This document shows, piece after piece, positions 8,580 to 17,150 of a stretch of DNA of 64,000 nt. Position 1 is the first letter of the stretch. Every line of letters starts with the position of its first letter. The position numbers were made by a program, and so were the translations under genes. Source of the stretch: Cryobacterium suzukii (GTDB taxonomy: Bacteria; Actinomycetota; Actinomycetes; Actinomycetales; Microbacteriaceae); the NCBI RefSeq assembly GCF_004403185.1, contig NZ_SOHJ01000011.1:496001-560000 (forward strand), written 5' to 3'. Below the pieces are notes generated by a model, which worked only from the letters and a program-made list of their open reading frames with translations, made no database searches and was not told the origin of the DNA.

Positions 8580-9062
8580 ATGGTCACGACAGCACTGCGC
8601 AGCGCATATCAAAAGCTGTTCGAAGTGGCAGCACTTCCCGATTTCGGCGAAGCCGCTGACGGGGGTTGGAACGCCGATCAGATTCTGGCTCATCTCCTCA
8701 GCGTGGATGCCGCAATAGCGGCGGTTGCGCTCGGAGTTGTTGCGGGCTCGCGTCCCAGCTTCGACAACCGGATTTCTCTCGATTCCTGGAATCTGGACCG
8801 GATAATCGCCGACCACGCAGGTAGGGCCGACTTGATCGACCACGTTCGAAGTCAAGCCACGATACTGTGCGACATTGCCGATCAACTCGGCGGCCACGCT
8901 TCCTCGGTGCTGATCCCGGCGCTCCTGCTCTCTAACGACGACCTCGTGCTTGACCGGCCCCTTCCCCTTGCAAGCCTCATCGACGGACTCGCAGAGGACC
9001 ACGTCCCGGTACACACCCAACAACTCCTCGACCTTCGCGTCGCCGTCCGCGAGCACAGCTAA
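8580..9062 (+). CDS. DinB/maleylpyruvate isomerase-like hypothetical protein
   Basis: A strong ribosome site, AAAGGAGG, at 8569-8576 precedes ATG 8580. The 160-residue helical protein has GGWNADQILAHLLSVDAAI, resembling the W-x-x-x-x-L-x-H-L segment of DinB/mycothiol-dependent isomerase-type four-helix bundles. The full metal His triad is not obvious; only the motif His and HVPVHTQQLLD near the C-terminus are candidates. Function unknown. It is the second gene inside the putative element, 90 bp after the secreted-protein gene and in the same direction. Confidence 0.65.
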   Translation: MVTTALRSAYQKLFEVAALPDFGEAADGGWNADQILAHLLSVDAAIAAVALGVVAGSRPSFDNRISLDSWNLDRIIADHAGRADLIDHVRSQATILCDIADQLGGHASSVLIPALLLSNDDLVLDRPLPLASLIDGLAEDHVPVHTQQLLDLRVAVREHS

Positions 9063-9619
9063 TATCGGCAGTCTCAGCCGAAGTCGACACCGCCAGGCGC
9101 CGGACCTCGCCCTTGGGTCTCGGGCGAACCGCCACGGTGGTCTCGAGCCATTCCCAAGTGAGGTTGCTCCTGCTCTGCGGCAATTCGAAGGCCTGGCGAC
9201 GGATTCTGAGCCCGTCAGGGTCCCTCTTGCGGACGCGCGGTCCGACCTTCGTGCGCGAAAGTCGGGACAATGGCTCCATGCGCCTCAACAGCTACTGAGC
9301 ATGTCGCCTGCACGAATGAAACGACAACGTCACGAACTAAACGTTGCTGGTCGGCGACGCCTGCGCCGAGACGAGTCGCACCACAATCGCTGCTGGCGGC
9401 ACCGACGTGACAATCGACCTGACTTCACCCATGAGGAGTCGATCCCCGCGCGGCAGCAATGCCGGAGAACCTCTTTGAAGACGATTTAGACGCCGTTGCA
9501 GACGCCCTCAATATCCGCGCACTTAAAACAATATGGGCAAATTGTGGGCAAATCCGGCAAATCCGAACAAACATACCGAAAAGCCTGTTTCAGAAACTCT
9601 ATCTGACCAGGAGTTTTAG
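9063..9619. other. 557-bp stretch without a supported gene
   Basis: Open frames here lack ribosome sites and family resemblance. I read both strands for tyrosine-integrase C-terminal motifs (HxLRH, GHxxxxTT..Y) and found none. The last 120 bp before the tRNA are AT-richer, with the imperfect direct repeat CAAATTGTGGG/CAAATCCGGC near 9538-9565. This could be att-flanking DNA or decayed coding sequence. Confidence 0.5.
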
Positions 9620-9667
9620 TGGAGCCGCCTGTCAGAATCGAACTGACGACCTTCTCATTACGAGTGA
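9620..9667 (-). repeat. proximal copy of 48-bp tRNA-Thr repeat
   Basis: The 3' part of the intact tRNA-Thr from the anticodon stem-loop through CCA; 47 of 48 bases match 7469-7516. Confidence 0.85.
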
Positions 9668-9695
9668 GATGCTCTACCAACTGAGCTAAGGCGGC
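9620..9695 (-). tRNA. tRNA-Thr (anticodon CGU)
   Basis: The reverse strand folds as a full cloverleaf. Acceptor GCCGCCT/AGGCGGC, D-loop AGCTCAGTTGGTAGAGC, anticodon loop CTCGTAA with CGT, T-arm GTTCGATTC, discriminator T and encoded CCA (9620-9622). It sits just before the leftward TetR-hydrolase-holB-tmk-topA block. Confidence 0.95.
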
Positions 9696-9741
9696 GTTAC
9701 CAGAACACCTCATAAGGCACTCGGTGACACAGCAGCCAAGC

Positions 9742-10380
9742 CTAGTCGTTTCTGCGGGTGATTCTGTACACCTCGGCGAATGACGCGTCAACGCGGTCCG
9801 ACAACGTGCTCGCTCCATCGTCCTCAGCCCAGCACCGCCAGGCATGACGGATGGCTGCCACGGCCACCAGGGTGAACAGCAGCGCGCGCTGGTTCAGCTC
9901 GGCCTGGTCCTGAGCGAGAGCCGGAGCATCCGCTGTGAAGCGTCTCTGGATGATCTGCTGCAATTGGTCTTCGAAGTCGCGCAGAGTGGCCATGCGCATG
10001 CCGAACAGGTAGGCGTTTTCCTTCATGACCGAGCGGCGCAGCTGGTGGATCTCCCGGTCTGCCTCCGTGCGCTGCAAGCTCTTGGAGAGCAGCACTGCCA
10101 GGTCGGCCAGCACGTCGCTGTCGGGGCCGCCGGCGACAACGGTTTCAATATCTTCAGCGGATGCCATTCTTGGCGAGTCGCCGATGAACGCGGCGTCTTT
10201 TGAGGGGAAGTAGTTGAAGAACGTGCGCGGCGAAACGTTGGCAACCCGGCTGATGTCTTCAATGGTGACGTGGTCGATGCCGCGCTCACGAGACAGGGTG
10301 AGTACGGCCTGCTGAATGGCACGGCGGGTGGCGAGGCGCTTGCGCTCGCGCAGTCCGGGCACCCCAGTTTCGATCGACAT
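9742..10380 (-). CDS. TetR/AcrR family transcriptional regulator
   Basis: The N-terminal helix-turn-helix (about residues 10-56) is typical: RRAIQQAVLTLSRERGIDHV, then TIEDISRVANVSPRTFFNYF with FPSK closing helix 3. The C-terminal ligand domain (60-212) has the TetR_C_17-like pattern of mycofactocin-type regulators (MKENAYLFGMRMATL, QRRFTADAP), but no ligand can be assigned. It is in the same direction as, and 36 bp after, the S33-like hydrolase gene, which may be a target. TetR repressors usually control themselves or a neighbour; no palindrome was identified with confidence. Confidence 0.88.
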   Translation of the reverse strand: MSIETGVPGLRERKRLATRRAIQQAVLTLSRERGIDHVTIEDISRVANVSPRTFFNYFPSKDAAFIGDSPRMASAEDIETVVAGGPDSDVLADLAVLLSKSLQRTEADREIHQLRRSVMKENAYLFGMRMATLRDFEDQLQQIIQRRFTADAPALAQDQAELNQRALLFTLVAVAAIRHAWRCWAEDDGASTLSDRVDASFAEVYRITRRND

Positions 10381-10416
10381 GCTCCAATTATTTCACAGCA
10401 CGCAAAACTGCCTGGG

Positions 10417-11952
10417 TCAGCACTGCGGGTCGGATGCCGGCACGATACCGTCGACAAGATAGGAGTCGACAGCATCGTTCACGCAGGAATTCGACTTGTT
10501 GTAGGCGGTGTGGCCCTCACCCGTGTAGGTCACCAGGCTGCCACTGTCGAGCTGTTCGGCCAGCTGCTGCGCCCAGACGTATGGGGTTGCCGGATCGTTG
10601 GTGGTGCCGACAACCAGAATGGGTGCCGCTCCTGACGCGTGGATCTCGGTGCGTTCGCCGGTGAATTTGTGGTGCCAGTTGGCACAGCCGATGTCGCCGA
10701 AGCTCATGAACTGACCGATCACCGGGGCCGCAGCCTGGAGCTCGGCGGCCTCGGCGCGCATTGCGGTCGGGTCGGCGTTGTAGGCGTAGTCGATGCAGTT
10801 GATGGCCATGAACGACTCGGTCGAATTGTCGGTGTAGTGACCGTTGACGTCGCGACCGTTGTAGGCATCCGCGAATTGAAACGCGCTCTCGGCGCTGCCG
10901 TGCAGCACTGTGTAAAACATATCGCTGAGTTGCGGCCACGCTGTGGCCTGATAGAGCGGGTAGATAATCGCCGTGAGGAGCGCGTTTCCGCCGAGTTGAC
11001 GGCCGTCCTTAGCGGTGATGGGGCTCGCGTCCACCGAATTCAGCAATGCGCCGATCGTCGACATCGCCCTGTCCACGCTCCCTCGGAAAGGGCAGTCCTC
11101 GCCCTCGAGACAGTCAGTGAGGTAGGCGCGCAGGGCATTTTCGAAACCCACCGCCTGGGTCTTGGTCACCTCGAAATTACTGGTCGACGGGTCGACTGCC
11201 CCATCGAGCACGAGACGACCGACCTTCTCGGGAAAAAGTTCGGCATAAGTGGCGCCGAGAAAGGTGCCATAGGAGTAGCCCAGGTAGTTCAGGTGAGTGT
11301 CGCCGAGCACGGCGCGCAGCAGGTCGAGGTCGCGGGCGGCGCTCTGGGTGTCGACCGTGCCGAGCAGCGGCCCGGTGCGCTGGGCGCACGCCGCTGCGAA
11401 GGCGTCGGAAGAGGCTGTCAGCTCGGCAATCCAGGCATCCGTGCCGCGCTCTGCGGTCGTCAGCCCGTAGATGTACTTATCCATCGCAGAGGAACCGTAA
11501 CAGGAGACCGCGGAGGAGCGCCCGACGCCGCGGGGGTCGAAACCGACGATGTCAAAGCTCGCCTGCAGGGTGGCGTCGGTGGCATAGTCGAGAGAATCCT
11601 TGACGAAGTCATAGCCGGAACCACCGGGCCCGCCGGGATTGACCAACAGCGAGCCGATCCGGTCGTTGCCGGTGGCGACCTGACGCACCAGGGCGAGCGA
11701 TATATCCTCGGCGGCCGGGTCGGTGTAGTCGAGCGGCGCAGTGGCCTCGGTGCACTGCAGGCCGTCGCCACAGTCGCTCCACTGCAGCACCTGGCTGTAG
11801 AACGGAGCGAGGCTGTCCGTCACCTGCTCGCCGGTGGGCGTGGATTCAGTGGGTGCGGAATTCGCGGTGAAGAGGGTCGCGCATCCGCTGAGAACGAGTG
11901 TAAGAGTCAGAGCGGCGGCCGCGATACTGGTAACGCGATTGCGTCGGTTCAA
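10417..11952 (-). CDS. alpha/beta hydrolase lipoprotein, tripeptidyl-aminopeptidase-like (S33)
   Basis: A TTG start at 11952 with AGAGG six bases upstream. The lipoprotein signal is LTLTLVLSGC. Family marks: oxyanion region NPGGPGGSGYDF, DPRGVGRS, nucleophile elbow GYSYGTFLG (Ser about residue 227), acid in VGTTNDPATPY (about 452) and catalytic His in GEGHTAY (about 483). Six or more Cys in the C-terminal half suggest disulfides in this exported enzyme. Mycobacterial and Streptomyces relatives release N-terminal tripeptides or hydrolyse esters. The position after holB is conserved in actinobacteria. Translation product about 511 aa, normal for the family. Confidence 0.9.
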   Translation of the reverse strand: MNRRNRVTSIAAAALTLTLVLSGCATLFTANSAPTESTPTGEQVTDSLAPFYSQVLQWSDCGDGLQCTEATAPLDYTDPAAEDISLALVRQVATGNDRIGSLLVNPGGPGGSGYDFVKDSLDYATDATLQASFDIVGFDPRGVGRSSAVSCYGSSAMDKYIYGLTTAERGTDAWIAELTASSDAFAAACAQRTGPLLGTVDTQSAARDLDLLRAVLGDTHLNYLGYSYGTFLGATYAELFPEKVGRLVLDGAVDPSTSNFEVTKTQAVGFENALRAYLTDCLEGEDCPFRGSVDRAMSTIGALLNSVDASPITAKDGRQLGGNALLTAIIYPLYQATAWPQLSDMFYTVLHGSAESAFQFADAYNGRDVNGHYTDNSTESFMAINCIDYAYNADPTAMRAEAAELQAAAPVIGQFMSFGDIGCANWHHKFTGERTEIHASGAAPILVVGTTNDPATPYVWAQQLAEQLDSGSLVTYTGEGHTAYNKSNSCVNDAVDSYLVDGIVPASDPQC

Positions 11953-12015
11953 CGTGTTCCTCTTTCATGGCGTCAAGCGGATGCTGCGGTTCAGGCTACC
12001 GAAGGCGGCTGGGAG

Positions 12016-13203
12016 TCACTGTGGGTGATGCAGCTGTGGGCGACGGATCGCCGACACGAGCATCGCCTCGAGCGCGAGGGCCGGGGCAACGTTGGATTGA
12101 ATACGCTGACGTGCCACGGCAATCGCGTCCATCGTGGCGACCGTGGCTGCTGGGGCGCTGGCCGCACTCGCCATGCGCAGTTCGGCGAGCAGCTCACGGT
12201 TGATCACAGCTTGTTCCCGGCCAAGCTGCACCATGCAGACGTCCCGGTAGAGAGAGGCCAGGTCAACCAGAATGCGGTCGATGCCGTCGTGCAGGCTGCG
12301 CTTTGCCCGACGCTTTTGGTCGTCCTCGAGATCCTTGATCTGGCCGCGCAGCCCCGGCGGCACGGACTGCCCGGCCTCGATTCCGAGCGAGCGCAGCATG
12401 CCGTCGCGCTCCGTGGCATCCAACTCGAGGGTGATTGCCTTCGCGTCGTCACCCGCGATCGCGAGCAACCGGGCGGCCGCATTGACCGCCGACGACACCG
12501 AGCGGATGCCGAGGGCGGCGCGCAGGGTCTCCTCGCGTCGTGCCCGCGCGTCCGCATTGGTGGCAAGCCGCCTGGCCATGCCGATGTGGCTTTGGGCGAG
12601 CCGGGCGCTGAGTTCTGCAATGGCCGGGTCGACGCCATTGCGGCGCACGAGGAGGTCGGCGACATCGGCAACACTGGGAACGCGTAGGCGCACTGTGCGC
12701 ACGCGGGACCGAATAGTGGGGAGCAAATCTGCCTCGCTCGGCGCGCACAAAATCCACACCGTGCGTTCGGGTGGTTCTTCGAGGGCCTTGAGGAGCACGT
12801 TCGAAGTGCGCTCGACCATGCGGTCGGCATCTTCGACGACGACGACCCGGTAGCGACCGACCGACGGCGAGTACTGTGAGCGGGCGACAGCCTCCTTGAC
12901 GGTCTTCATCGGGATGATGACGCCCTCAGTGCTGAGCACGCTGAGGTCGGGGTGGGTGCGCGCGTCGACCTGACGGGCGGCAGCGAGGTCGCCATCGGGG
13001 GTACCGGGGCTTAGCAGGGCCGCCGCAAAAGCGAAGGCGAGGTTAGAGCGGCCGGAACCCGGCGGACCGGTGATGAGCCAGGCGTGCGTCATGGAAGACG
13101 ATTCGGCGGTGGCGGAACCGGTACCGGACGGTGCCCGCAGCGCCGCCGCCCGAAAGATGGCGATCGCGTCGGCCTGTCCCGTTAGGTTGTCCCACACTGC
13201 CAT
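12016..13203 (-). CDS. holB: DNA polymerase III subunit delta'
   Basis: AAA+ clamp-loader protein. Modified P-loop GPPGSGRSNLA (Arg instead of the catalytic Lys), sensor region VVVVEDADRM, NVLLKALEEPPERTVWIL, and SRVRTVRLR, all in family order within residues 1-190. Delta' is the non-ATPase stator of the clamp loader, so the altered P-loop is expected. The Cys cluster that binds zinc in many delta' proteins is missing: the matching region reads AARQVDARTHPDLSV without Cys. It is encoded downstream of tmk, a conserved order (topA-tmk-holB). Confidence 0.9.
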   Translation of the reverse strand: MAVWDNLTGQADAIAIFRAAALRAPSGTGSATAESSSMTHAWLITGPPGSGRSNLAFAFAAALLSPGTPDGDLAAARQVDARTHPDLSVLSTEGVIIPMKTVKEAVARSQYSPSVGRYRVVVVEDADRMVERTSNVLLKALEEPPERTVWILCAPSEADLLPTIRSRVRTVRLRVPSVADVADLLVRRNGVDPAIAELSARLAQSHIGMARRLATNADARARREETLRAALGIRSVSSAVNAAARLLAIAGDDAKAITLELDATERDGMLRSLGIEAGQSVPPGLRGQIKDLEDDQKRRAKRSLHDGIDRILVDLASLYRDVCMVQLGREQAVINRELLAELRMASAASAPAATVATMDAIAVARQRIQSNVAPALALEAMLVSAIRRPQLHHPQ

Positions 13204-13248
13204 GAGTCAAGGGTAACCCGCCCCGCCGACACCGCAGTCGACGCGCCT

Positions 13249-13305
13249 GGCCCGCGTTCCGGGCCCGGGTCGGAACGCGGGCCCATGAAGATGGATCACG
13301 GGCCC
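13249..13305. repeat. GGGCCC-rich hairpin between tmk and holB
   Basis: GGCCCGCGTTCCG (13249-13261) and CGGAACGCGGGCC (13271-13283) form a perfect 13-bp stem with a 9-nt loop. GGGCCC occurs at 13261-13266, 13279-13284 and 13300-13305. It lies in the 133-bp gap between two leftward genes. Possible transcription attenuator or intergenic repeat; similar material lies at 56660-56762. Confidence 0.6.
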
Positions 13306-13336
13306 GGTTGCGCACGGCATGACCCGGCCCTGACTG

Positions 13337-13954
13337 TTAGAGGAGGGGCGCTACCCGGGCTCTGATGCTGGCGGCGATGTCGGCGGTGGGGGCTGCGGCA
13401 TCCAGTACCAGGAACCGGTCGGGTTCGGCGGCAGCCAATTCCAGGAACGCAGCGCGCACGCGGGCATGAAAGTCGTTCTTCTCGGCCTCGAGCCGGTCGA
13501 AGACTTTGTCGTCGGCATCGAGCCGGGCCCGGGCTACGCGCGAGTCGAGGTCGAGCAGCACGGTCAGGTCGGGAAGCAGACCTTCGGCCGCCCAGAGCGA
13601 CAAATCACGCACCTCAGTGGCGCCGAGCACACGCCCGGCCCCCTGATAGGCGACCGAGGAGTCCAGATAACGGTCCTGCACGATCACGTCACCGCGAGCG
13701 AGCGCCGGCCGCAGCTTGGTGCCCACGTGCTGGGCGCGGTCGGCGGCGTACAGCAGCGCCTCGGCGCGCGGGTCTACCTCCCCGCGATGGTGCAGCACGA
13801 TCTGGCGAATCTCCACGCCGACATCCGTTCCCCCTGGCTCGCGGGTGCGCACGACAGTGCGCCCCCGCTCTTCGAGCCAGTCGGTCAACAGCTGCGCCTG
13901 CGTGGTTTTGCCGGAGCCGTCGCCGCCCTCGAGGGTGATGAAGAGACCGGTCAC
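13337..13954 (-). CDS. tmk: thymidylate kinase
   Basis: Phosphorylates dTMP to dTDP. P-loop LEGGDGSGKTTQ at residues 8-19, the DR(Y/F) motif in VIVQDRYLDSSVAYQGAGR (about 91-109), and substrate motif TREPGGTDVG (about 37-46). Length 205 aa is normal. The GTG start overlaps the topA stop (GTGA at 13951-13954), giving translational coupling. Confidence 0.95.
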   Translation of the reverse strand: MTGLFITLEGGDGSGKTTQAQLLTDWLEERGRTVVRTREPGGTDVGVEIRQIVLHHRGEVDPRAEALLYAADRAQHVGTKLRPALARGDVIVQDRYLDSSVAYQGAGRVLGATEVRDLSLWAAEGLLPDLTVLLDLDSRVARARLDADDKVFDRLEAEKNDFHARVRAAFLELAAAEPDRFLVLDAAAPTADIAASIRARVAPLL

Positions 13955-16944
13955 GACGCCTTCGGCGCGATCGTGGTCGTGGCAGCGGATTCAGCGGCCG
14001 AACTGGCCGCTTTCTTCACGGCGGGCTTCTTCACTGCGGGCTTCTTGACCGGGGCCGTGCCGGCCAACGCCGCCTTGGCTGCCGCGTTCGCGGCCCGGGT
14101 CGCGGCGGCCTTCTTCGCGGTGGCCGCCTTCGCTGCTGCAGTCGGCGCCTTCTTCACCGCCGGCTTCTTGACGGCGGCTTTCTTGGCCGGTGCCTTCTTA
14201 CGCGGCGCGGCCGGGCCCTTGGCCCGCTTGTCCGCGAGCAGCTGCACGGCCCGGTCGAAGTCGATCTCCTCGATGTCCTCCGACTTGGGAATCGTCGCGT
14301 TGGTGACCCCATCGGTCACATACGCACCAAACCGGCCGTCCTTGATCTTGATCGCCTTGCCACTTTCGGGGTCGGGTGCTTCGAATTCCTTCAGGGCACT
14401 CGACGCCCGGCGCGCGCCGTACTTCGGCTGCGCGTAGAGCTCGATCGCGCCCGGAAGGTCGATGTCGAAGATCTGGTCTTCGCTCGTGAGCGACCGGGTA
14501 TCGATGCCCTTCTTCAGGTACGGCCCGAACTTGCCGTTCTGCGCCAGAATCTCGGTGCCGGTCTCCGGGTCGAGCCCGACCGTGCGCGGCAAGGCAAGCA
14601 GGCGCAGCGCCGTTTCGAGGTCAACGGTGGCCAGGTCCATGGACTTGAAAATGGATGCTGTACGCGGCTTGTCGGCAGCGGCCACCTTCTTGGCTGCCGG
14701 CTTGCGCTTAGGCTTCGCGACGGTGACCTCGCCGGTGGCGGGGTCGATCGTCTCAACCGGGGCGGCAACGACGACTGGGACGACCGGTTCGGCCGGGGCC
14801 GGCGCGAGCTCGGTGACGTACGGCCCGAACCGACCGTCTTTCGCAACGATTTCCTTGCCGTTCTCGGGGTTGAGTCCGATCACTCGGTCAGTGACGACGG
14901 GGGCATCGATGAGCTCACGGGCCTTGGTCGCGGTCAGTTCGTCGGGAGCGAGTTCCGGCGGGATGTTTACGCGGCGGGGCGGGGCATCCGCTGCAGCGTC
15001 GGGATCGATGACTTCGAGATATGGACCGTACTTGCCGATACGCAGGGTGATGTCGTCGCTGATGGTGACCGAGTTGATCACCCGCGGGTCGATCTCGCCG
15101 AGGTTGTCGATGACCTGGCGGAGACCCCGGTGCTTGTCACTGCCGAAGTAGAAGCTATTGAGCCAGTCGAGTCGGTTGGCTTCGCCGCCGGCGATGCGGT
15201 CGAGGTCGTCCTCCATCTCGGCGGTGAAGTCATATTCGACCAGGTCGCCGAAGAATTCTTCGAGCAGGCGCACGACCGAGAACGCGATCCAGTTGGGAAC
15301 GAGCGACTGGCCCCGCGGCGTGACATAGCCGCGCTCGGTGATGGTCGAGATGATCGAGGCGAACGTCGACGGGCGGCCGATGCCGAGCTCTTCGAGCTTC
15401 TTCACCAGGCTGGCCTCGGTGTAGCGGGCGGCCGGGGTCGTTTCGTGGCCCTTGGCCTCGAGGTCCTGCAGGGCCAATTTCTGGCCCTCTTCGAGCGGCG
15501 GCAGCTTCGACTCGGTCGCAACGGCCTCCGCGTTGCGCTCCTCGTCCTTCGACTCCTCGTAGGCGAGCATGAAACCACGGAACGTGATGACCGTTCCACT
15601 GGCCGAGAACTCAGCGAGAGCGCCCGACGCCGCGGCGTGCTCCGATGCGCCAGTCGGGCCAGCCGCGATGGTCACGGAGGCAGTCGAGCCGGTGGCATCC
15701 TTCATCTGCGAGGCGACGGTGCGCTTCCAGATCAGGTCGTACAGCTTAAAGTCATTGCCACGCAGGCTTGACGCGAGCGACGCCGGGGTGCGGAAAGTGT
15801 CGCCGGAGGGGCGAATGGCCTCGTGCGCTTCCTGAGCGTTCTTGCTCTTGCCCTTGTAGGCGCGCGGGGCATCCGGAACCGTCTCGGCGCCGTACAGAGC
15901 AGCGGCCTGCGTGCGGGCGGCGGTGAGGGCCTGCTGCCCGAGCGACGGCGAGTCGGTACGCATATAGGTGATGTACCCGTTTTCGTACAGCGACTGGGCA
16001 ACGCTCATGGTTTGGCGGGCGGTGAAGCGCAGCTTGCGCGCCGCTTCCTGCTGCAGGGTCGACGTCGTGAATGGTGCGGCGGGGCTGCGACGATACGGCT
16101 TGGAGGTGACCTTGGTCACTTCCAGCTTCACACCGGGGCTCTTCAGCGCGATGGTCAGGGCCTGTGCGGCGGAGGCGTCGAGGGTGACGGCCTTCACGCT
16201 GGGCTTCAGAGCACCGGAGTCGTCGAAGTCGCCACCGGTGGCAATTCGCTCACCGTTCAGGCGCACGAGCTTGGCATCGAACGCCTGGTCAGTTTCTGAA
16301 GCGGATGCCGCCAGTCGCGCCAGCAGATCCCAGTACCCGGCGGAGACGAACGCGAGGCGCTCCTTCTCCCGGTCGACGACGAGGCGGGTCGCGGCGCTCT
16401 GCACGCGGCCGGCGGACAGGCCGGGGCCGACCTTGCGCCACAGCACCGGGGAAATCTCGTAGCCGTAGATGCGGTCGAGGATACGGCGGGTTTCCTGCGC
16501 GTCGACCAAGGCGGTGTCGAGGTCGCGGGTGTTGTCTTTGGCGGCGAGGATCGCGTCTTTGGTGATCTCGTGAAAGACCATGCGCTTGACCGGAACCTTG
16601 GGCTGCAGCACCTGCAACAGGTGCCAGGCAATGGCCTCACCCTCGCGGTCCTCATCAGTTGCGAGCAAGAGTTCGTTCGCATTCTTGAGGGCCCGCTTGA
16701 GCTCGCTAACGGTCTTTTTCTTGGCGTCAGAGACTACGTAGTACGGTTCAAAGCCGTTCTCCACGTCGACCGAGAATCGGCCGAGAGCACCTTTCTTCAG
16801 CTCCGGCGGCAGGTTTTTCGGCTCGATCAGATCGCGAATGTGACCGACCGAAGACAAAACCTCGTAGCCATCGCCGAGATAGGCGGCGATCGACTTCATC
16901 TTGGTCGGTGATTCAACAATGACCAGCTTCTTAGTGCCTGGCAC
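13951..16944 (-). CDS. topA: DNA topoisomerase I
   Basis: Relaxes negative supercoils through a 5'-phosphotyrosine intermediate. Start is GTG 16944, with AAGAGGAG just upstream; this gives VPGTKKLVIVESPTKMKSI. The frame to 16983 has no reason to be used. TOPRIM acidic motif TDEDREGEAIAWHL near residue 110; active-site Tyr in GYITYMRTDSPSLG near 325. Four C-terminal repeats of the Trp/Gly-type without zinc (for example NGKFGPYLKKG, DGRFGAYVTDG) follow, then a Lys/Ala-rich tail (KKAPAKKAAVKKPAVKK...) typical of actinobacterial TopA and needed for processivity in Streptomyces and mycobacteria. Confidence 0.96.
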   Translation of the reverse strand: MPGTKKLVIVESPTKMKSIAAYLGDGYEVLSSVGHIRDLIEPKNLPPELKKGALGRFSVDVENGFEPYYVVSDAKKKTVSELKRALKNANELLLATDEDREGEAIAWHLLQVLQPKVPVKRMVFHEITKDAILAAKDNTRDLDTALVDAQETRRILDRIYGYEISPVLWRKVGPGLSAGRVQSAATRLVVDREKERLAFVSAGYWDLLARLAASASETDQAFDAKLVRLNGERIATGGDFDDSGALKPSVKAVTLDASAAQALTIALKSPGVKLEVTKVTSKPYRRSPAAPFTTSTLQQEAARKLRFTARQTMSVAQSLYENGYITYMRTDSPSLGQQALTAARTQAAALYGAETVPDAPRAYKGKSKNAQEAHEAIRPSGDTFRTPASLASSLRGNDFKLYDLIWKRTVASQMKDATGSTASVTIAAGPTGASEHAAASGALAEFSASGTVITFRGFMLAYEESKDEERNAEAVATESKLPPLEEGQKLALQDLEAKGHETTPAARYTEASLVKKLEELGIGRPSTFASIISTITERGYVTPRGQSLVPNWIAFSVVRLLEEFFGDLVEYDFTAEMEDDLDRIAGGEANRLDWLNSFYFGSDKHRGLRQVIDNLGEIDPRVINSVTISDDITLRIGKYGPYLEVIDPDAAADAPPRRVNIPPELAPDELTATKARELIDAPVVTDRVIGLNPENGKEIVAKDGRFGPYVTELAPAPAEPVVPVVVAAPVETIDPATGEVTVAKPKRKPAAKKVAAADKPRTASIFKSMDLATVDLETALRLLALPRTVGLDPETGTEILAQNGKFGPYLKKGIDTRSLTSEDQIFDIDLPGAIELYAQPKYGARRASSALKEFEAPDPESGKAIKIKDGRFGAYVTDGVTNATIPKSEDIEEIDFDRAVQLLADKRAKGPAAPRKKAPAKKAAVKKPAVKKAPTAAAKAATAKKAAATRAANAAAKAALAGTAPVKKPAVKKPAVKKAASSAAESAATTTIAPKAS

Positions 16945-17150
16945 CAGACTCCTCTTTATACGTAGTGACCAAATGTGGGCCAAGGCACACCATACACACC
17001 GGAATGGAGTGCCCGCCTAATCGACGGGCACGTCTCGGCGCGTCACGCTCGCGCACACGTCGTTCCCAGCCACCGCTCAGTTCGCTCTGAGGGAGCCGCA
17101 CAACAATCCCGAACCCTTGCCGATTGCCCGCCCAAGTGCAGAATAGTCCC

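Larger units (their letters stand above)
7469..9667. mobile_element. putative small tRNA-Thr-integrated element, no integrase
   Basis: A 48-bp direct repeat frames about 2.15 kb: the intact tRNA-Thr at the right end and its 3' fragment at the left end, in the same orientation. This is the geometry left by tyrosine-recombinase integration into a tRNA 3' end, where the tRNA is rebuilt at one boundary. Inside are two genes (7777-8490 and 8580-9062) and about 560 bp without a recognisable gene next to the tRNA, where an integrase often lies. No integrase, excisionase or replication gene is visible. It may be a deletion remnant or a satellite moved in trans. Inference from repeat geometry. Confidence 0.5.

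Noticed and set aside
9063..9619. Possible integrase remnant next to tRNA-Thr
   Set aside because: I looked in both directions for tyrosine-recombinase R-H-R-Y motifs and found none.
9459..9845. Small proteins predicted across tRNA-Thr on both strands, also at 7305-7704
   Set aside because: Phrases such as AACQNRTDDL and NAALAQLVEHLTRNEKV are well-known false translations of tRNA genes.
10639..12687. A 682-codon plus-strand open frame across the hydrolase and holB genes
   Set aside because: It is antisense to two genes with full catalytic motifs, has low-complexity Gly/Val/Arg composition and no family resemblance; high GC makes such antisense frames common.
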